Assembly (NCBI GenBank): GCA_963922595.1
Contig: CAWUIM010000018.1
Span: 1-53,766 of the forward strand
DNA from: JAJFFW01 sp963922595
GTDB taxonomy: Bacteria; Pseudomonadota; Alphaproteobacteria; Caulobacterales; Parvularculaceae
Length of the DNA stretch: 53,766 nucleotides
Reading direction: 5' to 3'
Shown here: one piece after another, positions 45,020 through 53,766 of the stretch
How the letters are laid out: each line of letters starts with the position of its first letter
How positions within the stretch are numbered: the stretch's first letter is position 1
Program-made: the position numbers and the translations under genes
Notes under the pieces: model-generated
Told to the model about the DNA's origin: nothing
Seen by the model: only the letters and a program-made list of their open reading frames with translations
Database searches by the model: none

Positions 45020-46738
45020 TCACGCCGGCGACCGCACCGTATCGCCGGGTTCGCTATTAATTGGCGCGCCGCGGTCGTGATTGCCCGCCGCACGGGAAAT
45101 AGATTGCAGGTCAGCTGTGGATGTTCGCGCCGCATGCCGCCGCTCGGCTTCGGCATTTAGCGTTTTTGCAAGACGGCAGGATAGCGCGATGATCGTCAAC
45201 GTCGGATTCGCATTTCCCGCGGTCGGAAAGACCGAACTGCTGCTCACATATAGATTGGCGAAACCGAATACCCGAAGATCGCGGTCAACGACCCCTGATT
45301 GAGGACTATCGGCCATCCGCGTACCGCCCATGGGATGAGATGAGTCCTGAAAAACCATCCCGCTGTCAGGATCGTGGAAATTTATTTCGTCCGCCGCCAA
45401 TCCGTTCGCCGAAAATGCGTCTTGCAGCACTGCCTGAAAATCGCGAAGCATCCGCATATCCTCATCGCAAAGACGCCAGTCCAGAATGAGGCGCGGCATC
45501 CCGAGCCGGTCGTTTTGGTCGGAGAGCAGAATGCGGCTGTCAGGATTGGGCGCTTGCTCCATCTTCAGCACAACCGCGAGATTGCGAAATGCGCTCCGCG
45601 ACATCGCGCTTTCTATCTCCACACGCATCGTTACAGGCATTGTCCGCCACGCGCGCCGAAGCGCTTGCATGGTGCGGATACGCGCACTCTTTTTCGTTTG
45701 CTCAGACTCTCGCACAGTCGGAGACGGTCGATCTTGCAGCGACAAGGCCTTGGCGGCTTGACGCTCCAGATCGACACTCACATTGGTCAGGAAAATATTG
45801 TAATTCCCCAATCGGCGCTCACGTTGAAGTTTGTCGGTTACGACTAGCCCCGCCTTTCCGCCGTATTTTCCAAGCGCGACATGCCGCAGGATCGGCGCCG
45901 AGCGCGCCTCCGGCAAGGGCTGGACGGAACTGCGTAATCGGGGGTGGTCCATAAAATAGCGACCGACGACATCGCGCTCATTACCCAAGCCCTGCGAGTG
46001 TCGCCGCCGCGACGCCAGTAACAGGCGCGGCGCTTCAAGGCCGCCGGTGCAGATCACAAAACGTTTGGCGAAAACACGCTTTTCGACGTCTCCTCGCAAA
46101 CTCCGCGCGCGCGCCAATGATGCGACGCTCTCGTGATCCTCGCTGGGAACGATTTCGACAACGGTCGCATCGGTCACGCATGTGACATTGCTTCGCTGTA
46201 CAACGTCGTTCCGCAAACGGCGGCACAGACCTTCGAGGTGCTGCTTCAACATGATGAACGGTTTGGGACGAAATACTTCCGACGATACGCCAAACCTTTC
46301 GATCTCCGAGCGTCGGTCCGGTCCAATATTTTCAAACCGCGCCGCGACCTCTTCCATGCCGAGCACCTTGTAAGCGTGCGAATAGGCTTCGCGCATTTCA
46401 CCGGCGCTCACGGGCCAGCCGCTATGTGGAATCCATTCTCGAGGTTCAAAGTCGATCGGGTCTAGCGGCGCAATCGTGCCCTGCCATGAATGCAGGGTGC
46501 CTCCGAGCGCTCGGCAGCGCGATTCCGCAAGATCATAGTCGAGGCCCACGCAATCGGCTTCATTCAGGGATTGGGCTTCGCTCGACGGATCTTTGCGTCC
46601 GGATTCGAGGACGCAAACCCTGAATAACCGGGGATCGAGGCTGCGCGCCAGGGACAGCCCTGCCGCCCCAGCGCCGATTATACAAACATCAAATGGATCC
46701 GCATTTTGTTCAGCCAAGTCATCAATGCGTATCAACAT
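45020..46738 (-). CDS. GMC-family FAD-dependent oxidoreductase
   Basis: A 572-aa flavoprotein. The Rossmann dinucleotide site is DVCIIGAGAAGLSLARSL (GxGxxG), the second region has LRNDVVQRSNVTCVTDATVV, and the C-terminal part carries SSHPMGGTRMADSPQSGVVD with SSSVFPTAGNANPTLTIIAL, the GMC active-site His/Asn region. GMC enzymes of this type often occur in exopolysaccharide loci and may oxidise a sugar. It is the first gene of the minus-strand set; the Wzy-like gene starts 56 bases after its stop. It ends in a charged tail (RRHAARTSTADLQS). Confidence 0.9.
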   Translation of the reverse strand: MLIRIDDLAEQNADPFDVCIIGAGAAGLSLARSLDPRLFRVCVLESGRKDPSSEAQSLNEADCVGLDYDLAESRCRALGGTLHSWQGTIAPLDPIDFEPREWIPHSGWPVSAGEMREAYSHAYKVLGMEEVAARFENIGPDRRSEIERFGVSSEVFRPKPFIMLKQHLEGLCRRLRNDVVQRSNVTCVTDATVVEIVPSEDHESVASLARARSLRGDVEKRVFAKRFVICTGGLEAPRLLLASRRRHSQGLGNERDVVGRYFMDHPRLRSSVQPLPEARSAPILRHVALGKYGGKAGLVVTDKLQRERRLGNYNIFLTNVSVDLERQAAKALSLQDRPSPTVRESEQTKKSARIRTMQALRRAWRTMPVTMRVEIESAMSRSAFRNLAVVLKMEQAPNPDSRILLSDQNDRLGMPRLILDWRLCDEDMRMLRDFQAVLQDAFSANGLAADEINFHDPDSGMVFQDSSHPMGGTRMADSPQSGVVDRDLRVFGFANLYVSSSSVFPTAGNANPTLTIIALSCRLAKTLNAEAERRHAARTSTADLQSISRAAGNHDRGAPINSEPGDTVRSPA

Positions 46739-47220
46739 CTACCGCCATGCCCCACACAACACCCCATTCCGCAATACTATGCGATAAATGCGCCGTCCTG
46801 CAGCCGCGGTCAAATAACGCATCGCGGAATTATGATAGCCCGGACGCGGATTGCTGAACATATGCGTCCGTTGTAAGTCGCCGGAAAGTTGAGCTGGTTT
46901 GCATCTGAGAATGTCGAAAACCTGTTGATCCTTTCGATTTGCCGCCTGAATTCGAAATTTGCGCCGCCTACTGCGGCGACGCGCAATTCGGCGTTCGCTC
47001 GCTATCTGCCGCATGTGACGGATCAAGAAGCGCAATTCGTGTTTCATAGTCGCCGCCAGCTGGGCGCATGCGAACACAAACATTCCCTACATCTTGGTTG
47101 TTCAAAACCGACTATTCTTGGCGCACTTCGCCGTTACGCCGCCCGTTTGACGCAAGTCAATCAGGCCGTCCGTTGCAGCACGTAAGCATGGGCGTTACAA
47201 TCGTGATTTTCGGAGGAATA
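46739..47220. other. Gene-free stretch upstream of the mechanosensitive channel
   Basis: About 480 bases with no convincing gene. A minus-strand frame at 46739-47083 overlaps nothing of known family. The region should contain the divergent promoters of the GMC gene and the channel gene. The frame of the channel gene stays open back to 47068, but no ribosome binding site is visible there. Confidence 0.5.
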
Positions 47221-50200
47221 GTGTCTCGAGAACGGCCATGCCGAAATGTCAGTATGGCGCGTATCGTCGCGATCCTCCTGTCGCTGGCCTGTCCCTTTGT
47301 GTTCATGGAGAGTGTTGCGCAGACTGCGGATGATGCGCCGACGATCGCGGTTATTGAAGAAAAACTTGACGCGATTGCGACTGAGAGCAACATCGACGAC
47401 GACGCGCGCGCCGACGCGACAGACATTCTTAATCGCGCCAAGAATCTGATTGCAGCGCAGTCGGAACGCTCGGACCAGGTGGCGGCCTATCGTGCTGTTG
47501 AGCGAAATCTCAATCAGCTTCTATCTGATATCGACGCACGGCAGCGCGCTCTTCGCGAAAAGAGTGATCCGTCGACCGCGGATGAGCCGGTTGAAGCATT
47601 GCAAGCGCAACTGACGCTGCAAACGGCGACACACCGAACGCGCGCAGAAGGGCTCGCCGAACTTCGCAATGAGCGCTTGATGCTCAACAGCCGCGCAGCG
47701 GAAATTGCTGATGAAGTCGCCGCCGCACGCGAAGAGGCCGCGCGCCTTGCGGGCGTCGCAGACTATATTGGAGAAAAACCGGATGCGCCCTTGGAAGAGG
47801 CCCGGTGGTTCTTCGGTCAGGCGAGCCTGTCGGAACGAGCCGGCGCTGTCGCTGACCTCCAAAACGAACTTGAAACCATCCCTGCGCGCCAATCTCTAGT
47901 CGCCGCGCAAATCGCGCTCGCGGAGGCGGAGATTGCGCACAGCGACCAGACGATCGAGGATTTGCGCCGCCGCCTGAACGCATCAGAACTCGGCCGGGCT
48001 GAATTGGCGATTGACGCGGCGCAAGCGGACGTCGTGAGCCTATCGACAGAAAATCACTCAGCGTTCTCTTCCGCCGAGGCCAATCTCGACTTGGCGCGAA
48101 CGGTGCGGGACGGCGTCTTAAGCCGCGCCGCATTGGAGCAGGAAATCGCTGAGGCCAAACGAAAAACGGATGCGCTCACGCGGTCCGCGGACATGGTCGA
48201 TCTCGTCCTGGACGCCGGCAGGCTGTCCGCAGACACCGCCGCGCTCCTGAATTCAGTCCGGCGGACCTTGCCCGAGCGCGCTGACATCAACGCGCGCCAG
48301 TTTCAGGCGGAGCGCCGCCGGGGGGATACGCAACTACAGCTTATATTATGGCTCGATGCGCAAAGCGCCGACAATCAATCGCCCACTGATGTTTCAACCG
48401 CCCCGTCGGATGCGCCGCCGGAGGCGGCGGGCGCGCCTGAAAGACTGGTCGCCGCAAGACAAAAGTTGCTTGAGCGTTCGATCGACGGCGCACGCCGCGA
48501 AATCGAATTGCTATCGGAATATGACCTCGCCCTCGCCCAGCTTGGCCGCCAGTCGCAGACCCTCTCTGCCCTGATCGACCGGCGTCTCCTTTGGCTCCGG
48601 ACCAGCGAGCGGGTCAATCGCGCCTGGCTGAGCGAGATTCCCAAAGGCCTTGCCTTCGCGCTGTCGCCGGCGGGCTGGGCGGGCGCGCTCGATACGCTGC
48701 TGAAGAGCGTCTTCGCAAACCTTGGCGCATCAATTTTCTTCGCACTGTTGTTAGCGGCGCTCATCGGGTTACGACCGAAAATTCTGAACGCCCTGGACCG
48801 GCTCGCCGGCAATGTGGGCCATGTGGGCCGGGACACCTACTGGACGACGCCGTTCGCTCTGCTCCTGACAATTTTGTCGGCGCTTCCCGTGCCGCTGGCG
48901 ATTGGCATGGCGGGCGGGCTGATGTCGACCGCAGCGCCCGAAGGCGATGATTTCACGCGCGCCCTTGCGCAAACTGCCTTGTTGCTCAGCGCCGTCCTGC
49001 TCGTTCTGTTCATCTTCCGTGAGATGTGCCGCGCCAACGGATTGTTCGCGAAACATTTCAACTGGACCGACACGGCGCGAACCCGGCTCTTGGGGAACCT
49101 GCGCTGGTTCATCCGCCTGCAAAGCATTGCGATACCCTTGTTCGGATTAACGTTCTTTGCAAACGCGCCGGGCGTCCGCTACGGCGTCGGCGTGATCGCT
49201 TTCGCCACCGCATCGCTCGGGCTTGCGGCGCTCACCTTTCAATTTCTGAAACCCAGCGGCGGCGTCGTCTCGGCGCTCAAGCCGGGCCGCACCACATCAG
49301 TCCTGCTAACGCTCTTGCTTCCGGTCGCGGTGGTCGAGCCTCTATTCGTCGGCGTCCTGCCCTTTTTCGGCTATTTCGACACTGCGGCCGATCTACAGCT
49401 CAAAGTGCTTCAGTCGGGCGCGCTCGCGCTTGGGGGCGCGGTTCTTTACGGCCTTGCGGCGCGCATGTTCATGGTGGGCAATCGCCGTTTCGCTTACGCC
49501 CAAGCCCGTGAGAAACGCGCCCGCAAAGAAGCGGCGCGCGCCTCGCAAGCGGAGGCGGAAGCAAGCGGGGAAACCATCGCCGTCGCCGCCGAAGAAGCGC
49601 TTGCGGACGCCGACGCCATCAGCGAACAAGTGCGCTCAATCCTAAAACTGCTGGCGGCGGCCACCGTCGTCGCCGCTTTGTGGTTCATCTGGAGCCCCTT
49701 AATCCCGGCTCTCGGCTACGCCGGAAATATGTCGCTGTGGACACGCGTCGTCATGGTGGACGGCGCAGAGGTTCGAGAAATCGTCACGCTCAATGCGGTG
49801 TTGACGGCGGTGTTCATTCTCGCCGGCGGCCTATTCGCCGCAAAGAATATCGGCGGCCTCCTTCAGATTAGCCTCTTTGAACCTTTCGGTCTCGACGCCG
49901 GCTTGCGCTACGCCATCGCGTCCGTCACCCGCTATCTGATCGTGGCTGCAGCGATCGTCGTGGGCTTCTCTCTTCTCGGCGCCCAATGGGCGCAATTGCA
50001 ATGGGTCGTCGCTGCGCTCGGCGTCGGCCTTGGCTTCGGCCTTCAGGAGATTGTCGCCAATTTTGTTTCTGGACTGATTATCCTTTTCGAGCGCCCAATC
50101 AGGGTCGGCGACATTATCACCATCGGCGACTTGCGCGGCGTGGTGAACAGCATCCGCATCCGCGCGACGACCATTACCGATTTCGACAACCGGCAGGTCA

Positions 50201-50664
50201 TCCTCCCCAACAAGACGATCATCACGGAAAATGTCACAAACTGGACATTGAAAGATGACATCACCCGCCTCTTGCTCCGGATCAGCGTCGCATACGGGTC
50301 AGATATTGACGAGGTCCGCGACATCATTCTCAAGGCCGTCTCAAACCATCCCGACGTCCTCGACAAACCGCCGCCCACGGTGTTCTTCATGGCCCATGGC
50401 GACAGCGCCCTTCTGTTCGAAGTCCGGTTGTTTGTGGCGAAGCCGGTCAAACGCCTGCCCACCACCCATGCGCTTAACGCCGCCATCAACGCCGCCTTGC
50501 GCGAAGCGGGCGTGAACATTCCCTTCCCGCAAACCGACGTCCATGTCTCCCTTGGCGAAGATCGTTCAGATATCACGGAGATGGCCGGGGAGAAGCTTAC
50601 AAAGCTGAGCGAGCGACGGAGCGCAGACCTTGACGGCGGTCGTCTCACGACCCGGCGCGGATAA
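47221..50664 (+). CDS. Large MscS-superfamily mechanosensitive channel (MscK-like)
   Basis: An 1147-aa envelope protein that opens under membrane tension, similar in layout to MscK/MscM. It has a signal peptide (MARIVAILLSLACPFVFMES), a periplasmic coiled-coil region (about residues 40-510, with ARQRALREKSD and HSDQTIEDLRRRLN), about ten membrane segments from about 530, and the pore/beta domain from about 932: LGVGLGFGLQEIVANFVSGL, then GDIITIGDLRGVVNSIRIRA and DNRQVILPNKTIITENVTNW. GTG 47221 is chosen because GGAGG lies four bases upstream; an ATG at 47254 lacks a ribosome binding site. It is alone on the plus strand. Confidence 0.9.
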   Translation: MSRERPCRNVSMARIVAILLSLACPFVFMESVAQTADDAPTIAVIEEKLDAIATESNIDDDARADATDILNRAKNLIAAQSERSDQVAAYRAVERNLNQLLSDIDARQRALREKSDPSTADEPVEALQAQLTLQTATHRTRAEGLAELRNERLMLNSRAAEIADEVAAAREEAARLAGVADYIGEKPDAPLEEARWFFGQASLSERAGAVADLQNELETIPARQSLVAAQIALAEAEIAHSDQTIEDLRRRLNASELGRAELAIDAAQADVVSLSTENHSAFSSAEANLDLARTVRDGVLSRAALEQEIAEAKRKTDALTRSADMVDLVLDAGRLSADTAALLNSVRRTLPERADINARQFQAERRRGDTQLQLILWLDAQSADNQSPTDVSTAPSDAPPEAAGAPERLVAARQKLLERSIDGARREIELLSEYDLALAQLGRQSQTLSALIDRRLLWLRTSERVNRAWLSEIPKGLAFALSPAGWAGALDTLLKSVFANLGASIFFALLLAALIGLRPKILNALDRLAGNVGHVGRDTYWTTPFALLLTILSALPVPLAIGMAGGLMSTAAPEGDDFTRALAQTALLLSAVLLVLFIFREMCRANGLFAKHFNWTDTARTRLLGNLRWFIRLQSIAIPLFGLTFFANAPGVRYGVGVIAFATASLGLAALTFQFLKPSGGVVSALKPGRTTSVLLTLLLPVAVVEPLFVGVLPFFGYFDTAADLQLKVLQSGALALGGAVLYGLAARMFMVGNRRFAYAQAREKRARKEAARASQAEAEASGETIAVAAEEALADADAISEQVRSILKLLAAATVVAALWFIWSPLIPALGYAGNMSLWTRVVMVDGAEVREIVTLNAVLTAVFILAGGLFAAKNIGGLLQISLFEPFGLDAGLRYAIASVTRYLIVAAAIVVGFSLLGAQWAQLQWVVAALGVGLGFGLQEIVANFVSGLIILFERPIRVGDIITIGDLRGVVNSIRIRATTITDFDNRQVILPNKTIITENVTNWTLKDDITRLLLRISVAYGSDIDEVRDIILKAVSNHPDVLDKPPPTVFFMAHGDSALLFEVRLFVAKPVKRLPTTHALNAAINAALREAGVNIPFPQTDVHVSLGEDRSDITEMAGEKLTKLSERRSADLDGGRLTTRRG

Positions 50665-50810
50665 ACACTCAGTGGGTTCGTAGCGAAACAACAGCCCGCC
50701 TCGGACCGGAGCGCCGCGGCCAACAAGAATTCTTCGTTAGGGTCCGCATTCTTTTTTGCCGATAGGACGAGTTGGGGTACGCTCGCGCCAATTCAAAACG
50801 CCGGACGAGA

Positions 50811-51551
50811 ATGACAAAAGACGACGCCCCAAAGCTGATCGAGTGTTTCATTGAAGAACGGGCCGACTTTCGCATGCGCCCGGCGCCGCTCAGCCGCCAG
50901 TGGATGGATGAGAGCCCCGACAAATACGCCTATCGCTGCCTGCCGCTCGCCATCGCCAACACCCATGGCTGGGAGATTTTGAGCACCGAGACCTTTCAAG
51001 CCAAATGGCGAGGCGGAACCGGCAAGAATGACATTCTTTTCGCCACACAGGACGGCAAGCCGCCGCGCTCGGCCACGAGCCATTTCGGTGAGGGCGTTCT
51101 GACATTTCATATCAACGCCTTGATGAAGACGCCGCCCGGTTACGATCTTTGGGTCGGCGGCCCCTCCAATCGGATTAAACCCTATATCCAGGCGTTAAAC
51201 GCCGTGGTCGAAACGGACTGGTCGCCCTACACATTCACAATGAATTGGAAATTCAGTGTACCGAACGCTGTTGTCACGTTTGAGGAGAATGAGCCAATTG
51301 CCTCGGTGTTTCCGGTAAAGCGCGGCGAGATCGAGACCTTCACGCCCGTGCGGCGCCAGCCCTCCGACGATCCCGAGCTATGGGAAGAATTTCTCGCCTG
51401 GCGCAATTCGCGCAACACGTTCAACGAAGACCTGAAAAAACCGGGCAGCGAGGCGCAAACGCAGAAATGGCAGAAGGCGTATATGCAGGGGCCAGAAGAA
51501 CCGTTAACGCCGCCTCACCGCTCAAAGCTGCGCTTGAAGGATTTCGACTAA
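50811..51551 (+). CDS. DUF6065 family protein
   Basis: A 246-aa soluble protein. The pattern RPAPLSRQWMDESPDKYAYR, CLPLAIANTHGWEILS, then HFGEGVLTFHINALMKTPPG and YDLWVGGPSNRIKPYIQALN fits a family of unknown function found in several proteobacteria (DUF6065, from memory). A late charged helix (DPELWEEFLAWRNSRN) follows. Start ATG 50811 has GGACGAG upstream. It lies 146 bases after the channel gene, on the same strand. Its biochemical role is unknown. Confidence 0.78.
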   Translation: MTKDDAPKLIECFIEERADFRMRPAPLSRQWMDESPDKYAYRCLPLAIANTHGWEILSTETFQAKWRGGTGKNDILFATQDGKPPRSATSHFGEGVLTFHINALMKTPPGYDLWVGGPSNRIKPYIQALNAVVETDWSPYTFTMNWKFSVPNAVVTFEENEPIASVFPVKRGEIETFTPVRRQPSDDPELWEEFLAWRNSRNTFNEDLKKPGSEAQTQKWQKAYMQGPEEPLTPPHRSKLRLKDFD

Positions 51552-51611
51552 GCGCGGTTGCGGCGAAGTGGGCGTAAGTCCGTCGCTAGAATGAGCCTTT
51601 ATTGCGAGAAA

Positions 51612-51839
51612 TGATCCCCTCCTTTCGCCGGGGATTGCGCCTAAGCGCAATCGCGGCTCAAGCCTCCCCTTTTTAAGGGGAGGAGGACCGACGTTCGCCG
51701 CCGTCAGGGTGGATGCCGCCTCCCCTTGAAAAGGGGAGGCTTTCGCTAAGTGAAAATAATGTTTCGCTAGACCCACAGTCGCCGCCGTAAGCCGGGCGAC
51801 CTCCTTAACCGCAACTTACTTGGCGAAAGGAGGGGATCA
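51612..51839. repeat. 228-bp inverted-repeat element (MITE/REP-like)
   Basis: The ends are a perfect 18-bp inverted repeat: TGATCCCCTCCTTTCGCC (51612-51629) and its complement (51822-51839). Inside are two similar hairpins, CCTCCCCTT...AAGGGGAGG (about 51664-51684 and 51720-51741), and GATTGCGC-CTAA-GCGCAATC (about 51633-51652). No protein is encoded. This is the structure of a small non-autonomous mobile or repetitive palindromic element. No target-site duplication is visible beside it. Copies should exist elsewhere in the genome. Confidence 0.8.
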
Positions 51840-51883
51840 GCGCGGTACTCAACATTCGGCGACCGGTCGCGTTCGCCGCAACA

Positions 51884-52975
51884 TCACATCACGAATTGCG
51901 CTTCGTAGTTCCCTTTCAGGAACAACACCATTTCCTGATACGTCACCTTTTCAAGCTCACGCATGATCGTGATTTTCTCGGCGGGATCGTCCGTTTCCTT
52001 GAACCGTTCATAAAGCCGTTTCAGCGACAGCCGGTAATGGCGCATGCGTTCGATCTCGCGTTCGGGCTGAAATCCCTCTTCAAACGTACGCGCCGTCAGG
52101 GCGATGATCGCCGCCCAGATCGCGAGCACATGAACAAGCGGTCCTTTCATCCAATAGATATTCGCAAGGGCGCCGAACAGGACCATGGCGTGCAGGCCGA
52201 GGATCGCGAGTACGCACCCAAGGGCAAGCGCTCCGAGGATCTGCGCTTGCCGCACCGGCGCATGTTTCCAGAACCCCTTCTTTTCCCGCAGCACGAGATC
52301 GCAATAGTCGATCTGACGTTTGAAGCGTAGCCGTTCGTAGGCGGCGAAATATTCCTTAAGGTGCGGCGCAGCGGAATCGATCTGATGGTCGCGCCGGTCA
52401 AAGAGCATGCCCTCGCCCGGATCTTCCGAATGCACCAGATGGGTCAGCTCTTCTTCGAGGCGATCAAGCAGATCGCTTTGGATGCGTTCGAAATTTTTAA
52501 TGCGCGCCGTCTTGTACGCATCCGCGTCTTCCTTGGCTCTCGCGCCTTTCAGAATTTCGTCGGCCGCGTCCACATATTGCTGGAAGTGAAATTGCCGCAG
52601 CCGTTCAGTCGCCAGCCGGTCGCTGAGCCAGCGCATTTTCCGCGCCCTGAACATGACGCCGAACATCCCGATCGCGACGCTGACAATGCCGGCGACGCCG
52701 CCGATCCCGGCCACCAGCCGTAATTGGGCTTTCGGTAAACCCTGGAACAACATCTCGCCGCCGGCGAGCAGCAAGGCGCCGGTCGCTAAGAAGACTGCGA
52801 ACACGCCCCATCGTCGACTGCGGGTCTTCGAGACGTTCGCCCGCTCGTCGTAGGGGGAGAACGCCTCGCGCAAGAGCGGGTTATCGAGCGCAAAATAGAT
52901 ATGAGGATATTCCTGGCGCGCCTCTTCGCGGTCGCGCTCATTCAATAAGAGGTCCGTATTAAAGGTGTAAGCCAT
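51884..52975 (-). CDS. Four-TM membrane protein, SLATT/DUF4231-like
   Basis: A 363-aa membrane protein with two pairs of membrane segments: about residues 56-77 (WGVFAVFLATGALLLAGGEM) and 84-107 (LVAGIGGVAGIVSVAIGMFG), then about 253-275 (ILGALALGCVLAILGLHAMV) and 287-305 (LVHVLAIWAAIIALTARTF). The pattern R-x-R-W before the first segment and RKMRWLSDRLATERLRQFHF after the second resembles SLATT effectors, pore-forming proteins of conflict systems. A cytoplasmic helical region joins the pairs, and the C-terminus is helical and acidic. ATG 52975 (MAYTFNTDLL) is taken; ATG 53008 with GGGGGAG is a good alternative. It is divergent from the TIR gene. Confidence 0.65.
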   Translation of the reverse strand: MAYTFNTDLLLNERDREEARQEYPHIYFALDNPLLREAFSPYDERANVSKTRSRRWGVFAVFLATGALLLAGGEMLFQGLPKAQLRLVAGIGGVAGIVSVAIGMFGVMFRARKMRWLSDRLATERLRQFHFQQYVDAADEILKGARAKEDADAYKTARIKNFERIQSDLLDRLEEELTHLVHSEDPGEGMLFDRRDHQIDSAAPHLKEYFAAYERLRFKRQIDYCDLVLREKKGFWKHAPVRQAQILGALALGCVLAILGLHAMVLFGALANIYWMKGPLVHVLAIWAAIIALTARTFEEGFQPEREIERMRHYRLSLKRLYERFKETDDPAEKITIMRELEKVTYQEMVLFLKGNYEAQFVM

Positions 52976-53127
52976 CGCTCGCCGCCCATGAGAAACAGGG
53001 GCGATCATTTCTCTCCCCCAACGAATGTCCTTGGCGCAACCGAAAGAGAATTTCGCTTTAAAAGCAACCCCACTACCAATTTTTATGACACTACGGTAAG
53101 GTCTGAGGCTGTGGAGGGAGCGACGCA

Positions 53128-53766
53128 TTGGCGGACGTATTCATATCGTATAACCGGGAAGATCAGCATCGCGCGCGGGCGATTGCTGATTCGCTGGAGG
53201 CTGAGGGCCTCAGCGTCTGGTGGGACTCAAATCTGCGCGCTGGGCAGTCCTATGACGAGGTCACCGAGAAGAACTTGCGCGAAGCGGGCGCGGTCGCCGT
53301 CTTGTGGTCGTCGCGCTCGGTCAACTCCAAATGGGTGCGGGCTGAAGCCACAATCGGCGAGCGCGACTCAACGCTCGTGCCGGCGATGATCGAAGAATGC
53401 GACCGGCCCTTGCGCTTCGAACTCGTTCAGACGGCTGACCTTATCAACTGGCATGGCGACCGCAGCGATCCGAACTGGCGGAACTTTGTGCAGGATATCA
53501 AATCCGCGATCGGCAAGAGCGCGCCCGCTGCTGCGGCGCCCGCCCCGCAAGCCTCCAATGATACTGGAGCGGGCGCATCGTCCGACAGCCACCTGACCAT
53601 CGAGAACACGTTCTGGACATCGATCAAAGACGGCGGCGACAAGTCCGATTTTGAAGCCTATCTCAAACGCTATCCCGACGGGCATTTTGCGGATTTGGCG
53701 CGCAATCGGCTGACCATGCTGGAGCGCAGCGCAACGGCTGCGGCGCCTTCCATCGCGCCCACGCAG
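53128..53766 (+). CDS. TIR-domain protein with DFEAYL repeats (3' end outside window)
   Basis: An open frame of at least 213 codons runs off the window. It starts with TTG at 53128, since a stop lies 24 bases before and no ATG or GTG is in frame between. GGAGGGAG about seven bases upstream supports this start. Residues 1-120 are a TIR domain: ADVFISYNREDQHRARAIAD, LSVWWDSNLRAGQSY, and the catalytic-Glu region SVNSKWVRAEATIG (E in W-V-x-x-E). A Pro/Ala linker follows, then one unit FWTSIKDGGDKSDFEAYLKR with YPDGHFADLARNRL, a repeat found in caspase- and TIR-linked bacterial proteins. TIR domains of this kind cleave NAD+ or make signalling molecules. It is divergent from the SLATT-like gene. 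Confidence 0.85.
   Translation, partial: MADVFISYNREDQHRARAIADSLEAEGLSVWWDSNLRAGQSYDEVTEKNLREAGAVAVLWSSRSVNSKWVRAEATIGERDSTLVPAMIEECDRPLRFELVQTADLINWHGDRSDPNWRNFVQDIKSAIGKSAPAAAAPAPQASNDTGAGASSDSHLTIENTFWTSIKDGGDKSDFEAYLKRYPDGHFADLARNRLTMLERSATAAAPSIAPTQ

Noticed and set aside
46739..47083. Arg-rich minus-strand frame before the GMC gene
   Set aside because: No family match, no ribosome binding site and unlikely amino-acid composition.

Overview
The window looks like a chromosomal segment of a dimorphic, flagellated alphaproteobacterium, most likely near the Caulobacterales or Parvularculales (Hyphomonadaceae/Parvularculaceae-like). The support is: a short 275-aa flagellin preceded by flbT and flaF; a PopZ polar organiser in a pcm-like/tolC/popZ order that I recall from Caulobacter; an alphaproteobacterial SOS box (GTTC-N7-GTTC); CtrA-type TTAA-N7-TTAA boxes; and high-GC coding with many GCG/CGC codons. 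No rRNA, CRISPR array or transposase gene was seen.

Layout. 1-2.0 kb: flbT-flaF-flagellin on the minus strand with a candidate sigma-54 promoter, plus the first codons of a further gene at the window edge. 2.1-6.0 kb: a 2-oxoglutarate/Fe(II) oxygenase, a large zinc-metalloprotease lipoprotein and a small lipoprotein. 6.1-10.3 kb: a Lys/Thr/Ala-rich histone H1-like gene, then ssb and uvrA, divergent from an intergenic region holding an SOS box and a perfect DnaA box. 10.4-13.5 kb: popZ, tolC, a pcm-like methyltransferase and tRNA-Cys. 13.8-19.9 kb: a complete RND efflux operon (outer-membrane lipoprotein, adaptor, pump); the outer-membrane part carries an EF-hand-like insert. 20-23.7 kb: a possible CtrA-linked small RNA, tRNA-Asn, an unknown gene, a CNNM/CBS membrane protein and a RES/Xre toxin-antitoxin pair.

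23.9-27.2 kb: a detoxification cluster (SDR, ABM monooxygenase, glutathione transferase, flavodoxin-type quinone reductase) with a divergent HxlR regulator. Inverted repeats of similar sequence lie at both promoters, so the cluster probably forms one electrophile- or quinone-responsive regulon. A broken second glutathione transferase lies at its end. 27.4-34.3 kb: low gene density, a frameshifted histidine kinase, a methyltransferase fragment, two acetyltransferase-like genes, an SBP56-like lipoprotein and an unrecognised protein. 34.4-46.7 kb: an exopolysaccharide locus of two GT4 glycosyltransferases, a flippase, a beta-helix protein, a Wzz/BY-kinase, a GT2 glycosyltransferase, a Wzy/ligase and a GMC oxidoreductase. 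It is preceded by three TTAA half-sites 11 bp apart, a doubled CtrA site. 47-53.8 kb: a large MscK-like mechanosensitive channel, a DUF6065 gene, a 228-bp inverted-repeat element, a four-TM SLATT-like membrane protein and, divergent from it, a TIR-domain gene running off the window.

The most interesting points are: the TIR plus SLATT-like divergent pair, a candidate immune or conflict module; the doubled CtrA site in front of the exopolysaccharide locus; the CtrA box next to a short terminator-bounded segment; the shared operator motif of the HxlR cluster; and the EF-hand insert in the efflux outer-membrane protein. All functional statements rest on motif recognition by eye; no database search was run.
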